Shown here: positions 45,797 to 58,307 of the stretch, piece by piece
How the letters are laid out: each line of letters opens with the position of its first letter
Position numbering within the stretch: the stretch's first letter is position 1
NCBI GenBank assembly: GCA_026122225.1
Contig: JANEZZ010001844.1
Coordinates: 186,001 to 250,000 of the forward strand
DNA length: 64,000 nucleotides
From: Heloderma charlesbogerti
Lineage: Eukaryota > Chordata > Lepidosauria > Squamata > Helodermatidae
Reading direction: 5' to 3'
Translations under genes and position numbers: made by a program
The notes under the pieces: generated by a model
What the model was told of the DNA's origin: nothing
Database searches by the model: none
What the model saw: the letters and a program-made list of their open reading frames with translations, nothing else

Positions 45797-46859
45797 GATT
45801 GTAGAATGATAAACAGGACACTTGGGCACACTGTTTGGCTACCTTGTATGTAAGGTAAGCACAAGAACCTCATCCCAAGCCATAAGAATTTCTCAGAAAT
45901 TTTCTTCACCACTGAATTTCCTTTTGAAAACCATTTATTTTCTATCAGATTGTATGAGAATGGTAAAAAAAAAAAAAAAAGTGGGAGAAATTCTCGGCGC
46001 AGCACTAGATTCTTGATTTGTTGAAGCGTCTGCTGTAGCCATAGTCAGAGGTGACTGAAATCAGGATGGGCTGTAGGTTTTATCTTTTGTTGCTTTGTTC
46101 TTGAGTCACACCTAGAATTCTTTGGGTTAAAAATCCTCCCTCCTTGCAGCCTCAAATGCAAAGGGGTCAAAAGTACTCTTGGTCAGGACAGGAGACAGTC
46201 CTGCTGCTTTTTGTTCTCTTGTGCCCCTCAACAGCTGGCCGTTGTGCTGGCTACACTGGGTGGATGGGAGCCTGGAGAATGCCGCAGCTGTGGGTCAAAG
46301 GACCCTTGTCTCTCTACTGCTGCATTCTCTTCTTCTGCTTCCGTGAGATGGGAGAAAGCAGCAGTGCAGACCCAGAATACAATGTTGTCTCCAGTGTTTC
46401 CCTGTTTTCCAGCTGTTCTTCTTCACCCAGGCTCCAGGGAAGGGTATAAGTGAGTTCTACAGAACCATAGATACTTTTTTCTTTTTGAGGGGGGACAAAA
46501 GCTCCCTGTATTTTGGAAGAAATGGCCTAATCTTTTAGGAGTCTCAGGAGAATGCAAGGGGCTGGATTCTACCCTTAAAGGCAGCCTAAAAATAATTTTA
46601 AATTAAAAAAATGGAAATGGTAGTACATGGCCTTCAAGTTCCTTCTGCCAGCCCTGTGGTTCCATTGATAATTAATTCCCTTGGGATGAAACATGACTGT
46701 CTAGAAAAGCATCTCTCACACTGATTGATTCTCTCTGCTCACATTTTGTTCTGAATGATAAACCTCTTGGCAGGGGCCACCTTGCTGCTATGTCCTTGAC
46801 AGGTCCTACCATGTTAATGGCACTAAACAGTAGTGGCTTATCCCATCATGTCATCTCTC

Positions 46860-47385
46860 TAGCTTCTCTGATCAAGCATCTCCTTTTGAGGAGCCATTTC
46901 TAATAACTCTTCAATTGTCTGTCCTGAGTTCAAGTAGAAAATATTTCTCTTGCTATCCCAGGTTATTTTGTGGTTCCCTTTTGAGTTATCTCTAAATTTT
47001 ACCCTGGCTGACGAGCCCCATAAATTACCCTTTTCCCATTTCTCAGCCTGCAGGAATCCTCCATTCATCATTGCAGAACCCCCTACTGCAGGAATCCTCC
47101 ATTCATCATTGCAGAACCTCCTACTGCAGGAATCCTCCATTCATCATTGTAGAACCTCCTCCTTCCCCATAGGATTCAGTTTAAAGCCCTCCTGATGAAG
47201 TTCTTCATGCTGTGGCCAAACACATTCTTCCCATCCTTTGTGAGGTGCAACCCGTCCCTTGCCAACAGCCCATCTTCCAGGAAGTATAGCCCGTGGTCCC
47301 AGAATCCAGATCTCTCTCGTCGGCACCACCTTCGTAGCCAGTCATTCACCCGGAGTATTTTTCGTTCCCCTTCTATCCCTCTTCC
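46860..47385 (-). pseudogene. CR1-like LINE ORF1 (SGNH esterase) remnant
   Basis: On the - strand, 47345-47165 reads 'VNDWLRRWCRRERSGFWDHG', then 'GLLARDGLHLTKDGK' and 'FIRRALN'. This is the C-terminus of the SGNH/GDSL esterase-like ORF1 of CR1-type LINEs, with the catalytic Asp and His in 'DGLHL'. Downstream the frame continues less recognisably to about 46860, across a 38-bp tandem triplication. The N-terminal esterase blocks are absent and no RT follows. Confidence 0.6.
47048..47161. repeat. 38-bp unit x3 tandem repeat
   Basis: Starts at 47048, 47086 and 47124 with CTGCAGGAATCCTCCATTC. The first two units differ at one base and the third at a few. Units are directly adjacent with no spacers, so this is not CRISPR-like. 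Confidence 0.9.
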
Positions 47386-47412
47386 AGCCCTACTATTCTA
47401 TGATTCTATGAT
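47368..47412 (+). mobile_element. CR1 3' terminus fragment
   Basis: 'CTTCCAGCCCTACTATTC' followed by TATGATTCTATGATG, the CR1 tail in + orientation, abuts the ORF1 remnant in - orientation. Confidence 0.5.
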
Positions 47413-47469
47413 GAACCTCCAGGTGCTCTCACCATCTGAGTTTTGGGAGGTGTTGACTGGGTAAAGAGC

Positions 47470-47680
47470 TTGTTTGTTATGACACTTTATATTTGGAATG
47501 TCCTACTAGGGAAGCTTTCCTGGCACCAAGTTTTGTCTCTTTGACTCCATGAAAAGACTTCTACAATTTTTGCTCAGGCCTTCCAACATGTTTTAATTTA
47601 TAACTGATTTTTGTATAGCTCTGCTGGATTTTATTGACTTTTTTTGGCTGCTGATTAATACATAGATACAATTGGTGCTT
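47470..47680 (+). mobile_element. L2-type LINE 3' fragment
   Basis: 'GGAATGTCCTACTAGGGAAG' and 'CTTTCCTGGCACCAAG' parallel 20479-20545 and 59365-59385 of the other L2 copies. Confidence 0.4.
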
Positions 47681-47865
47681 AGGGAATAGGATTTTTGTTA
47701 TGCATATGAGGAAATGGTGTGTGTATTATTTCTGTTTGACCCACAGTAATAATGTTAGTATCTGGGAGACGGAACCAGCAAGGCCCCCTGATACTTACTT
47801 GATTTGGGGTAAACATGGCATGGTAGCTCCACAGTGTATAGAAACACTTTCCTATGCATAAAACA

Positions 47866-48010
47866 AAGTAAGCTATGTTGGTCCATAAGAAAAGAATCAA
47901 TATCTAAGATCAGGTAATACCTTCATTAGGAGCAACCTTATTGCACCAAATTGTTAAAAGGTTTTGAAATCTCCAGATCTCTTTGTCAGATTGCATATGA
48001 GACTCTTGGG
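47866..48010. repeat. Family G repeat fragment
   Basis: 'GTTGGTCCATAAGAAAAGAA', 'AATACCTTCATTAGGAGCAA' and 'CCAGATCTCTTTGTCAGATT' form a repeat of the type also glimpsed at 53862-53935 ('ACCTTAAAAACTAACAAATG', 'GCATAAGCTTTTGTGGA') and 57205-57262. I do not know its class. Confidence 0.35.
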
Positions 48011-48810
48011 GACAAAAGTCAGTGAATCTTGTCTATTACAAGGATTTGAACACTGGTGTCACTCTCCACCCTCCCAAGCATTGCACTGGAGTTGCATACA
48101 TTTCACTGCAAAGATACAATGACAGATTGCTCTAGCTGACATTTCTTCAAATAAACCTCATCCTATTGCATATTATTTCTGAGGAAAGCCTTTGTCGTGA
48201 ATCCTGACACTTCATCTTGTTTCCAGTCACAATTTTTCCTGAGAAATCCAAAGTAGGTCCTTATTCAACAGTTAAGAACTTGAAGCAAAAATGTTACCAA
48301 GGGGATTTTCTTGGTCACTTGTCCTTTTCGTTCGTTCTTTCATTCTAGAAAATGTGGCAGTTGCCACAGTGTTAGCTTCTGTCTGTACTGGTTCAGGCTC
48401 TGAATACCCATCAATATCTTAAGCATCCAAGTAAGATCTTAATGGCCAAAAAGTGATGAGAATGCTGGTACATGTCTTCCAGGCTGAATCACACCCCAGG
48501 CTCAAATGTAGCTGTCATTCTGTGTGCGTTCACACATTTGATTCCCGGCTTATTCTACAATAATGCAGGGCTTGGTGTATAGTGCTGCCCACCTGTAAAT
48601 CTCAGAGTGCTTTGCAGAGAGCAGCAACCAGAGAGCCTCCTATAATGTTTACAGTTTGTCTTCTAGTGGCACTTCAGGCACTTTGAATAATGAGCCTACT
48701 TCACCTAAATGCATAATGAGGTGAGGTCTATGCCACAAAGGATTTGCAACCCAGCCCTATTCATTTTTCCTCTGCAGTAAATCCCATAGGTTCGGTGAAA
48801 GTAGCATTCT

Positions 48811-48945
48811 TCCTCAACCTGATGCCCTCCAGTTGTTTTGCATTTCAACTCCCATCATCCTTAGTCAGCAGAAGCAATGGCCAGAAATACTGGGAATTAC
48901 AGTCTAGAACATCTGAAGGGCATCAGGTTGGGGAAGGCTGGTGTA
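48811..48945. repeat. Family A palindromic MITE, copy 12
   Basis: 'TTCCTCAACCTGATGCCCTC' / 'GAAGGGCATCAGGTTGGGGA' are almost exact inverse complements at the ends. Confidence 0.7.
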
Positions 48946-49479
48946 TAGGATTCTCAGTCTCAGTCTCAGCACTGGCATTCCTTCAGTGGCATAGGAGCCA
49001 CGGTAGTGCCTCTCTTTTCCTGCACCATCAGGGTAATGGGAGAAGCCCTGGACTATAGAGGGGGTAAGCACTTTGGCTCTTCCCTTTGCCAGGGTTATGC
49101 CAGTTTTTCAAGAGTTTAAAAACTGGGGAATAGTGATGGTGTGGGGTTCTCTTGCATGCTCCAGTGCTCATTGCATTACTTCAGTGACATGGGAAGGACA
49201 GCACCACTGCAGCTCCCATACCTTTGAAGTAAAGCTAGTAGCAGTTCTTTTTCCTGGAGAAGAGAAAAGGCCAAGGAAAGGAGAGCTCATCCACCAATTG
49301 AGAGAAGGGAAACTGAGGTGCATACATTAATTATAATGGACCCTCCTGTGAAAAGATTGTTGTCTTGTTTAATGGCATATTTGACCCACACATTTAAATC
49401 ACCTCAGTGGCCATGCTCAGAACTCTAGGAGTTGTAATCTTGTAGGGCTGCTTGGAAGTCCTAGTTGCATCCTTAGCCC

Positions 49480-49632
49480 TTCATAGCTCAGTGGTAAAGT
49501 TCAATCCTGAGATTTCTCCAGGCTTGGAAAGATCTTTGCCAGAGTGGCCTTGGAGAGCAGATGCCAGTTGGAGGAGGCAATAGTGGATCAGGTGGACCGG
49601 TGGTCTGACTCAGTATGGCCACTTCATATATA
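49480..49632 (+). mobile_element. tRNA-derived SINE
   Basis: 'CATAGCTCAGTGGTAAAGTT' is an A-box-like tRNA head. The body 'CCTTGGAGAGCAGATGCCAG' and tail 'GGTGGACCGGTGGTCTGACT' then 'CAGTATGGC' match the - strand copy at 1258-1450. The B-box is largely lost. Confidence 0.6.
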
Positions 49633-49752
49633 CTCCTTCACTGAGAGCCATGATGGACTGGAATAGGTTTAGAGTTCTTGTATGGACATTCATCCTCATG
49701 TCTCTTCAGTTCCAGTCTAGTTTCTTTATCTTTTTGTCCATTCTATTCCTTA

Positions 49753-49961
49753 GGCAGTATCCAATACTGCTGCTCTGCTTACGCCATTGATGTAGCATTA
49801 GTCTAAATGACCTCTAGTGCAATTCCAGTAGTGTATTCTGGCACGATGGGTTCCCCCAGAAAACCCATAGTGCCAGCACATGCTATTGGTCTTGTGCTAG
49901 AGGTCACTTATGCTAGTGCTACGTCAATGCTGTAAGCTGAGTGGCAGCACCGGATACTGCC
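49753..49961. repeat. Family D palindromic MITE, copy 2
   Basis: Ends GGCAGTATCCAATACTG / CGGATACTGCC. Inner arms 'AATGACCTCTAGTGCAATTC' and 'TGTGCTAGAGGTCACTTATG' mirror each other as in copy 1. Confidence 0.6.
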
Positions 49962-50137
49962 ACTGGATTATGCATACTGGTTTATGGCACCTCATTTTCC
50001 CCATTCTCTGATGGGATAATATGTTGCTTTTGTAGAGAGATGTATCAGTTTACTGTGTAGGCCAGGTCCCTTCTCCTGCTTTCCACCAGGCGTAGGATGT
50101 GCGAGGCACTGTGGTATACATATAGATACTGTGTAGA

Positions 50138-50266
50138 CTAGGGCTGGCAACCTTCAGATGTTTGGACTACAATTCCCAAATCCCAGTCAGCATGGCCAAT
50201 GGTCAGGGATTCTGGGAGTTGTACTTCAATTCATCTGGAGAGCATCAGGTTGCCTATCCCTGGCAT
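50138..50266. repeat. Family A palindromic MITE, copy 13
   Basis: 'GGGCTGGCAACCTTCAGATG' / 'CATCAGGTTGCCTATCCCTG' with 'GGACTACAATTCCCAAATCC' / 'GGATTCTGGGAGTTGTACTT'. Confidence 0.65.
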
Positions 50267-50617
50267 AGACTATAAGCTCTTTGCTCAAGAGCTAAGCAGG
50301 GACTGCATACCAATTATGTCTTATATCTGTGCAGGTGCATATGTAAGCATGCAGTTTATGTATCCAGCAAACACATATATTTAAACATGTTCCAGAGAAT
50401 GGAATTGGCTGTCACCCACACACATGTAAAGGAAGTCTTAAGAAAGGGCTAGAGGTGATGGCTGGTTGGAGAGGGCTAGCACACATTGCAGAGGAAGTGG
50501 ACTATTGTGGGTTAGGGAAGGCTTAGGGAAGAACTGGATTTTGAGGGAGGGGAGAGGCATTTATCTTGTTGTAGGTGTAGATAATCAATTTATTCTTTGA
50601 ATTAAACACTTAGAAAT

Positions 50618-51606
50618 GAGCAGTGAAGTTGTCAGGTTTGTGGATGACGTCAAATTATTGAGGGTGGTTTAAAAAAAAAAAAGGATTGTGAAGCGCTCCA
50701 AACGGGGTTCTCCAAATTGGGAAAACAGGCATTAAAATGGCAAATACAGATCAATGTAAACAAGTGTAAAGTGATGCACACTGGGGCCAAAAATCCCAAC
50801 ATCACTAATATGCTGATGGGATCCGAGCTGGCGGTGATTGACCAAGAAAGAGATCCTGGACTTGTGGTGGATAGCTTGATCAAATTTTCATAATTACAAA
50901 AGTAATTAAAAATAAAACTGCCAATATTATACTGCCCTTATATAAATCTATGGTGCTACCACACTTGGAATACTGTATACAGCTCTGGTAATTGCACCTG
51001 GAAAATGATATGTAAAGTTGCAAACGGTTCAGAAAAGGGCAAACCAAAATGATTAAGGGGCCGGAGCAACTCCCATCTGAGGAAAGGTTACAAATTCTGA
51101 GACCATTTAGCTTAGAAAAAACATGTGAATATGGAGAAGCATAATAGAGGTGTACAACATTATGCCTGATGTGTAGGAAGTGGGTAGAAACAAATTCTCC
51201 CTCTCTCATAATAGTAGAATCCAGGGTTATCCCATGAAGCTCATGGGTGGGAGATTCAGGACACATAACAGGAAGTACTTCACACAGCACATAATTAAAT
51301 CCTGGAATTTGCTACCACAAGATGTAGTGATGGTCACCATCTTGGATGGCTTTAAAAAGGGATTAGACAAATTCATGGTGGTTAAAACTATCAATGGTGA
51401 CTAATCATACTGTCTATATTTTACCTCCAGTATTGGGGCAGAATGCCTCTATATACCAGTTGCTCTAGAACATGAGTGGGGGACGGGGGCTTGTTTCACT
51501 TGTGTCCTGCTCGTGGGCTTCCTACAGGCAGCTGGTTGGCCAATGTGTAAACAGAATGCTGGACTAGATAGGCCTTTGTCTGATTCAGCATGGCTGTTCT
51601 TATGTT
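50618..51606 (+). mobile_element. CR1-type LINE, 3' part
   Basis: It starts within RT at a 'FVDDVKLL' motif (50637-50660, degenerate FADDTKL) and continues 'KWQIQINVNKCKVMHTGAKN' (50735-50795). The C-terminal 'HNSRIQGYPMKLMGGRFRTH' and 'SWNLLPQDVVMVTILDGFKK' run to 51400. The 3' non-coding tail ends 'GGCTGTTCTTATGTTCTGA'. A poly-A run at 50671-50682 and several stops break the frame. Same family as 37707-38965. Confidence 0.85.
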
Positions 51607-52145
51607 CTGATTCTAAAATTCTTTACATCAGAATAGCTGATGTGGAAGGGGGAAAGGGTAGAATTGGTTGACTTTTCACTTCTATATCTGACAGTTTGGA
51701 TTCCTGCAGCATTTCCTGCTAAATGTCTTCAGCTGTGGTTCCAAAAATAGCCCGGAGCAGGGTCTCCTTTCCTTGGTATCACAGAGACTCTCTTTATTTA
51801 TCTGTTTGTTTACAGGCAGCAATGACGTCTTGCTAGGACTCCAGTCCTTTAGCGTTCTGGTGGAGGAACCTTGAATCTGTGTGTATCTCTTTTTTTATTG
51901 TTCTGTTTTCAGAGTTTCAGTAAATGCTGCCATAAGCTTCTATGAGTAGGAAGTTATCCAAGAGTGGTATAAAAATATAAATAGAATGGTTGTGTCCTGG
52001 TTTGATTGAGACTGCCGGCAAGCAGCTATGGATGTGTTCTAGAGCATGTGTTCTAGAGTTTAAGATGGTTTTTAATTTAAAACTATCCATTGTTCATAGA
52101 ATGGAGTCTGTACAGAAGAGGAAATCAACTGGCTAATTGGATGGC

Positions 52146-52258
52146 ACCCTGGCACCCTCTAGATGCTTTGGACAATAAGCCCCAGCCAGCATGGCACTGG
52201 TCTGAGATTATTGGAGTTGTAGTCCAAAGCATCTGCCTACCCCTGGACTAGCTTATTC
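52146..52258. repeat. Family A palindromic MITE, copy 14
   Basis: 'CACCCTCTAGATGCTTTGGA' / 'TTGTAGTCCAAAGCATCTGC' form the arms; the outermost 'CCTGG' bases are eroded. Confidence 0.6.
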
Positions 52259-53244
52259 AAGAGCAGACTGCATGGGAAGTGAATGATGCTTTGAAAATAA
52301 ATTAGTCTTGAGTAATGCCGCCCCACCCAATTATAATTATTGGCATAAAATGCAACATTAGCTGGGCAAAATGGCTGTAGGAGGTAAGCCATGTGGGCAT
52401 GTCCAGATGTTTTTAATATAGGGGATCAGAGGTGGTGATTAAGCATTTCTGTTCCAGGCCCTGCTATTGGGGAATGCATGCTAGGTGCTTCATCCCATGC
52501 TGGTTCCCCACTGGTCTGTGCAGCTGACAGTGAGAGATTTGCAGTGAATTAATTTAGGCATATGGCAGGTTCACATATGCATGTGTACTGCTTGAGGAGT
52601 ACTTAAGGAAAAGTACTATATAACTACTAATTATGAACAGCCACCACACATCAGACAATATGGGCAGATCATTTGTGTCACCTGACATCACCTCAAACGC
52701 AACACTTCTGAATGAAGACAGTTCAAATGTTTATCTCCAAGTCCTCCAGTGGTTTACTTGCATATATAAATCAATCTTCTGTCTGTCTTCTCTGAAATCA
52801 CCAAGGAAAGACCCTGTTCAGTTTCCCCTCTTTGTGTGGTTATGCCTTCTGCTGCCTTTCCCAGTTCTTTTGGTAGTCCTCCCCCTTCCCTTCTCTTTTC
52901 CCCCTAAGACTTGTGGGATATTTTGGGTGGCCTATATCACTGGCACTTCCATCTTCTTTTTCATTGCGAGGAAACGCCTTTGGCTTGTAAAAGGCCTTCA
53001 TGTGTGTCAGGCGGGGAAGTTGCATCACTGGCTTCCTGCAGCGAATGCAGGGATGTCTTTCAGGTTGAAGGGGATTCTTCCTCTTTTCAGGATACCTCTT
53101 GTGATGCCAGTTGTGCAAGCTACAGAATGTAACCAGAACCATGTGAAGTAACGTTTTGGTGTGCTGTGTGACCAGGATTAATGCTCCTTAATGCCCCTTC
53201 TTGACATCAGAAGGAACAACATTGTGGTAAATCACAGTAACTAG

Positions 53245-53346
53245 GCCTTTCCCAACATGGTACTCTTCAGATGGCCAAGCTGGCTGGGAGTGATGGGAGT
53301 TGTAGTCCAAACACATCTGGAAGGTGCCTGTTTGGGGAGGACTGCA
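53245..53346. repeat. Family A palindromic MITE, copy 15
   Basis: 'CTTTCCCAACATGGTACTCT' / 'GGAAGGTGCCTGTTTGGGGA', with the left inner arm deleted. Confidence 0.6.
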
Positions 53347-53554
53347 GTAACTTGTCCTGTTGAATTTTGAAACACTGTGGGTGCTACATCAGTGCTTGAG
53401 ATCCCTGACTAGAGGCTCCTGCTTTGTCTTTTCTCTTGCTCCAGAGAAGTGAGAAGCAGGGGCTGCCAGCAGCATCTCTTGATGGAGCTGTTCATTCATG
53501 GTGAGCCCAGCCCCCTTCCTTCTTTTGTGCATTACTTTTATTCTAGGACTTTAT

Positions 53555-53668
53555 TCCCTGACCTGGTGCCCTCCAGATGTGTTGGACTCCTCCTCCTATC
53601 ATTCCCAGCCAGCATGGCCACATCATAGTCCAAGACAACCGGGGGCACCAGGCTGGGGAAAGCCATAT
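53555..53668. repeat. Family A palindromic MITE, copy 16
   Basis: 'CCTGACCTGGTGCCCTCCAG' / 'GGGGCACCAGGCTGGGGAAA'; the right inner arm is shortened. Confidence 0.6.
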
Positions 53669-55377
53669 TAGAACTTTGCAGCTGGATTTGGATGTGGTTT
53701 TTGGTTGGAACTTTAAATACGAGGTGGTTCTACCACTATATCTATATCTAACACCAAAATGCCCCTGGAAAAATCACCTTGTGTTTGAGAGAAGATCCAG
53801 CAGTTTCCAGGAGGGTCACCATGTTTAGCCTGTTGCAGCAAAACTGAGGAAGAGCTGTGTTGAACCTTAAAAACTAACAAATGTATCGTGGCATAAGCTT
53901 TTGTGGATAAAGCCTTTGTCAGATGCATGTGATATTCTCATAAGTCTGCAGATGCTTGTCGATTCCGAGTATCTGAGGGAAGCTAATGCTAAAGCAGCCT
54001 GGTTGGTGAAAAAGTTGTCACAGCCTCTTATGTTCTCCTCTCCTTGCTCACCTACTGAGCACCACATTTTCCCATCTAAGGAAATGGCCATCTCTGAATC
54101 TGGCCAGCTTGTATGATGATAAATCTCTTTAGTGTCTAGCCTTGTGTGCAATGGTCAGGGATAGCTTGCTTCAGTGCAAGTGCTGTACACGTTTCAGGTT
54201 GTGGCATTTAGGAAGCATGGGGACTCCTACTGGCTTCCAAGAATAATTGCACTGCCTAACATATGTTTAGTTCTGAGGAAGATCAGGAGGGGCAATATGA
54301 TGAACACCAATGAGGGTAGCCATGGGGAAGTGAACCCCCCATTACACTCTCAAATGGAAGATGACCATGTCCATAGAGAAGAGGAATATGCTTTCTTCTG
54401 GAAGCTGTATTCCATGATAATTCTTCTAATTATGTTGTGTCGGATCCGTAAAAGAAGCAGTGTACCAAGGATAATAAGGCTTCAAGAAAAGCTGATAGTA
54501 GCTCACCTTAGCAAGCATTGAATAAATGGAGACAACAGACATTTATGCCAAACCTCACTGCCTGTACCCAAATACTTAGTATTTCTGACATAGTTCCAGA
54601 CCATGTATCTTCCCCACCCCGGCCTCCCTATTTTTGGGACTTCATTTTTACATTTCTGGCTACAGAGAAAGAAAGCTAGAAAGGAAAATGATATATAGTT
54701 GGAAGTACCTCCCTGCTGGTGAATTCTGCATGAATGGCAACAGTGTAATGGGGAGAAATGAAAATTAGGGGGTTATTAAAGTAGTGTGATTTTCTTTGTT
54801 GCCCACTGCAGGTAAAACTGGTTTATCAGCAGGCTCACCTACATTTGTGAACTCTCCAGCTCCCTCTTGTCAAGAAAGGGCTCTCTCCATTTAACAATGG
54901 ACTATTCTTTAGAACATTTCTCTCTCTCCTCAACACACACACTCCTTCCCTGGTCTCATATAGGAGCCTTGCATTGTCTGTTCAGGGATTAGTGTACTCT
55001 TATGCTTACAAATTTGCTTACACCAAAGAAATTGTGCTATAGAAGGTTGCATGTTCATGTGATATAGAAGGTTGCATATGCCCCAGGGGTCAAATGATGT
55101 GCAGAGAATGAGAGAGGAGCCCTGAAATGGGAGCCCAATTTATTGTGTGCATGCCTATGTACTGGGGCCTTTTTGACGGTCAGAAGTGAATGGGCTGTAA
55201 AGATCAGACATGGGCAGGCTTCAGATGAGCAGAATTGGCTTTATTGTTTTACTAGAACCCCAACAGGAGCCAGGTACACCTCTCTACTGTACCCCATGAT
55301 AAGTACAAAGCTCACCTGAGTTAGTACAGGCCAGGGATTCTAACACCCAAATTTGGGAGAGGGAACCTTTTTATGTG

Positions 55378-55460
55378 GTTAAGCAGTTGGGAGTCAGACA
55401 CCTTTGCCAATCCACTGCAGCCCATCCAGCCATCTGCCAGTAGGTCCCAGTCTACATTCT
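55378..55460. repeat. Second copy of the unnamed repeat at 13500
   Basis: 'CAGTTGGGAGTCAGACACC', 'AATCCACTGCAGCCCATCC' and 'GCCAGTAGGTCCCAGTCT' align with 13514-13590. Confidence 0.45.
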
Positions 55461-55699
55461 GTTCACCTCTGATGTAGGTCATTGTCAGGGGACATACCTT
55501 CTACCAAGTGGCAGAGCAAAAGGGAAGTACCTGTTTTACACAAAGTGAGCTAAAAGGTTAATAGTTTAGTAGTAAGGCACTTGTGAGCTATTCCATGGTG
55601 TCTAACCTCATGCTGTGTCAGAATTTGAGGATGAGCTCCACAGTCTAGATTTCTCTACCAACAATGATGCACAGACATGCCCAGAGCAGTTTCCCAGTC

Positions 55700-55785
55700 T
55701 GACAGTGCAATCCTATATGTGTCCACTTAGAAGTAAGCTTTGCTGAGTTCAATGGGACTTACTCCCAGGTAAGTGTGTATAGCAG
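55700..55785. repeat. Family B palindromic repeat
   Basis: 'AGTGCAATCCTATATGTGTC' and 'CACTTAGAAGTAAGCTTTGC' mirrored by 'GGGACTTACTCCCAGGTAAG' and 'TGTGTATAGCA'. Confidence 0.6.
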
Positions 55786-56093
55786 GGGTAAGTAACCTGT
55801 TTGGGCCTGTGAGCACATTTGGTAATTTGAGAAACTGCTTGGCACCACCAGAAAATGGCTGCCATGAGAGGCATGACAAAGGACAAGTAACCTCCCCAAA
55901 AAACTGAGCACAAGAAGAGGTGGGGTCTGAGCGTCAACACACTAAACAACTCCTCTGAAACCACCAAAGTTTTCAACATTAACAGAAATCTATTTCACAG
56001 AATGCAATCTCACTCTCTCCTCCCCGCCGTCCCCATGCCAGCCAGCTCATTCTCTCATCTCTTTTCTTCTTTTGCTATGGGTCACCACCCATA

Positions 56094-56099
<6 letters not shown>

Positions 56100-56172
<73 letters not shown>

Positions 56173-56173
56173 C
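56100..56173 (+). repeat. Compound (TC)n(AC)n microsatellite
   Basis: About 17 TC units pass directly into about 19 AC units with one ACAT interruption. A pyrimidine-rich patch continues to 56330. Confidence 0.9.
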
Positions 56174-58307
56174 CTTACCCTTTTATCCATTATGCAGGCA
56201 TACATGTAGACATATACACATCCCTCCTTTCTCCTCCTCACTAAAAACACACAAAACCCCCACTCTCTCTTTTTCAAGATCCCCCCACCTCCGCCACCAA
56301 CACTTTCTCCTTCTCTTTCTGACATATGGGCAGTCCTCATCCATTCAGGCATACAGACATTATTGTGAACTGCTGAGGGATTTTATGATATTCAGTGGTA
56401 TATAAGTCCCACAAATAAAAATAAAAAATAAATACAAGCACACAACTGCCCCCCCCCCGTTACTCCCAGCTGGCTCCCACCATGCTCACTGGCCTCCTGA
56501 TGCTCTCCCTACCCACTTCCTGCTGGTTTCCCTGACCAACCTCCCCCCGCCCCCCACAGCAGCTTACTGCTGCCGTTCCTAGCCCACTCCACTGATATCC
56601 CTACCTCCCACCCTCCAGTTTACCAGACAGAAGCGGCAAGAGCCCCTTTTTCTTTTCTCCTGTATTTTTCTCGGTGGCTGGGCACGCTGCAGAGGAAAGC
56701 ATTGGCTGCAGCTGGCCATTATCTTCATTTCCTAAGAATATTTCTGAAACCCAATGTGTAGCCCAGAGACATTTGTGGGAAATGACGATGGCAGCTGTTG
56801 GAGGTCTTTTGGAGTGATCCCAGCTGCTGGTAAAAAATGGTTAAATGTTTTAAAAAACAGAACATTGAGAGGGTTAAGGCACCTTGGCAGGTGCCAAGAC
56901 AAATGCCTAGGGGCACACTAGTGTCCGTGAGCACCATGTTGCCTACCCCTGGTGTTTACCTTGCAACTTGACTCTCCTATCATACTGCTGGGAGGCAGTT
57001 GCTACGTGGACTTTCAGAGAGCAAACTCTGGCTCCCATGTATCTAGTTCTGCTGTGCCAGGGTACGTGATCTAATGGCTAAACCATGGGTAACTTAAAGT
57101 TTGAACTCCATATTCTAATGCCGACCCTTCTCCTGACTTACCGCTAGGCATGTTATGTAACTTACTTTTCCTCTTTGTAGTCCGGAGGTAAGAAACAATT
57201 ACTTTACAGGCGAATAGTTTTAAAGCCTTAAAGGTGCTACAGGCTACTACTTGTATTAATTTGTGATGATTTTGCAGAATGAAGCCTGGTCAGTTTTACA
57301 CAGTAATCACACATTTTAAGGCCAAGGCTTGCTTCATGAGTACCCACAGGAGTATGAAGAAATTGCTGCTCTCCCGGTGCAGCAAAAAACTTCCAAGTTG
57401 GCATGTGTTTCAAAATGATTATTGGAAGGCAGGGGCAATGAACGTGCCTGGTAGTGGTACCCTGGGCATCATTAAATAGGTGCCCATGACAATATGCATC
57501 TGGTGTGTCTAACAAGAAACCATGTAAAACAGGCATTCTTTCTGGTGCAAGAATTTCCTTTTTTCCATCACTTGCAGCTTTTGCAGACTGATTGCTGAGA
57601 AACTGCTGTTCACAAAGAGCAGAACTTCCTGGGTGATATCATCTGGGCAAATTCATGACATCTGGTAAAAGGCATGTATTGGGAAAGCTCAAAGGTCATC
57701 TCAATGTGGGCACTGTAATTAAATGCAATCTTTACCTCTTCTTTTCAGCACCTGCAAAAGAGTCTACTGTTACTCCCATTTTGACATGCCCTATGAGATA
57801 ATGACATGCTCCATAAATCTATTTTGAACCCTTGTTTAAAAAACATGGCTCTGCCCAGTAGGCTACTGTAGTTTGAGTTGCCAAGAAATCTGACAGTTCT
57901 GTTATTTGTTATTTTGCAACTTCTGGCTGGGAACAGGCTTTGGGCCACCAAAATCTGTGAAACCGATGAGTTGTACATGCCTGAAAACCACTCCAGTTGG
58001 GTTTCATGAAGACAGCACAAAATACAACCATGCTGCTAATGATCAGGCCTATGGAACAGACAGAACTGAAGGATGGTTGGAGGGTCACCTGATGTGTCCC
58101 GTGTGTACAGAAATAGAAATGAATGATTTGATGGCCATTGAACAATTTATGGCTGATCTATAAACAAAGCAGATCAGGCTGGGTGCTTTGCAGAACAATA
58201 ATTTGCTCTTCTCCTTTATGATGACACTGCTTCAAAACACGCTTGGGCTATGGGTCTCACCTGAATGACTTCCTGAAAGAGGCTTGTCCAACGACTTTGA
58301 GAATCTA

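Noticed and set aside
47048..47161. CRISPR-like array
   Set aside because: Units are contiguous without spacers in an animal genome; this is a simple tandem repeat.
52633..53151. 172-codon + strand frame with hydrophobic stretches
   Set aside because: No domain, no splice or repeat context that I recognise, and a competing - strand frame covers it; a chance ORF inside an intron is more likely.
54174..54521. 115-codon + strand frame in intron 1
   Set aside because: No domain or kinase similarity; it is not the next MAPKAPK2 exon.
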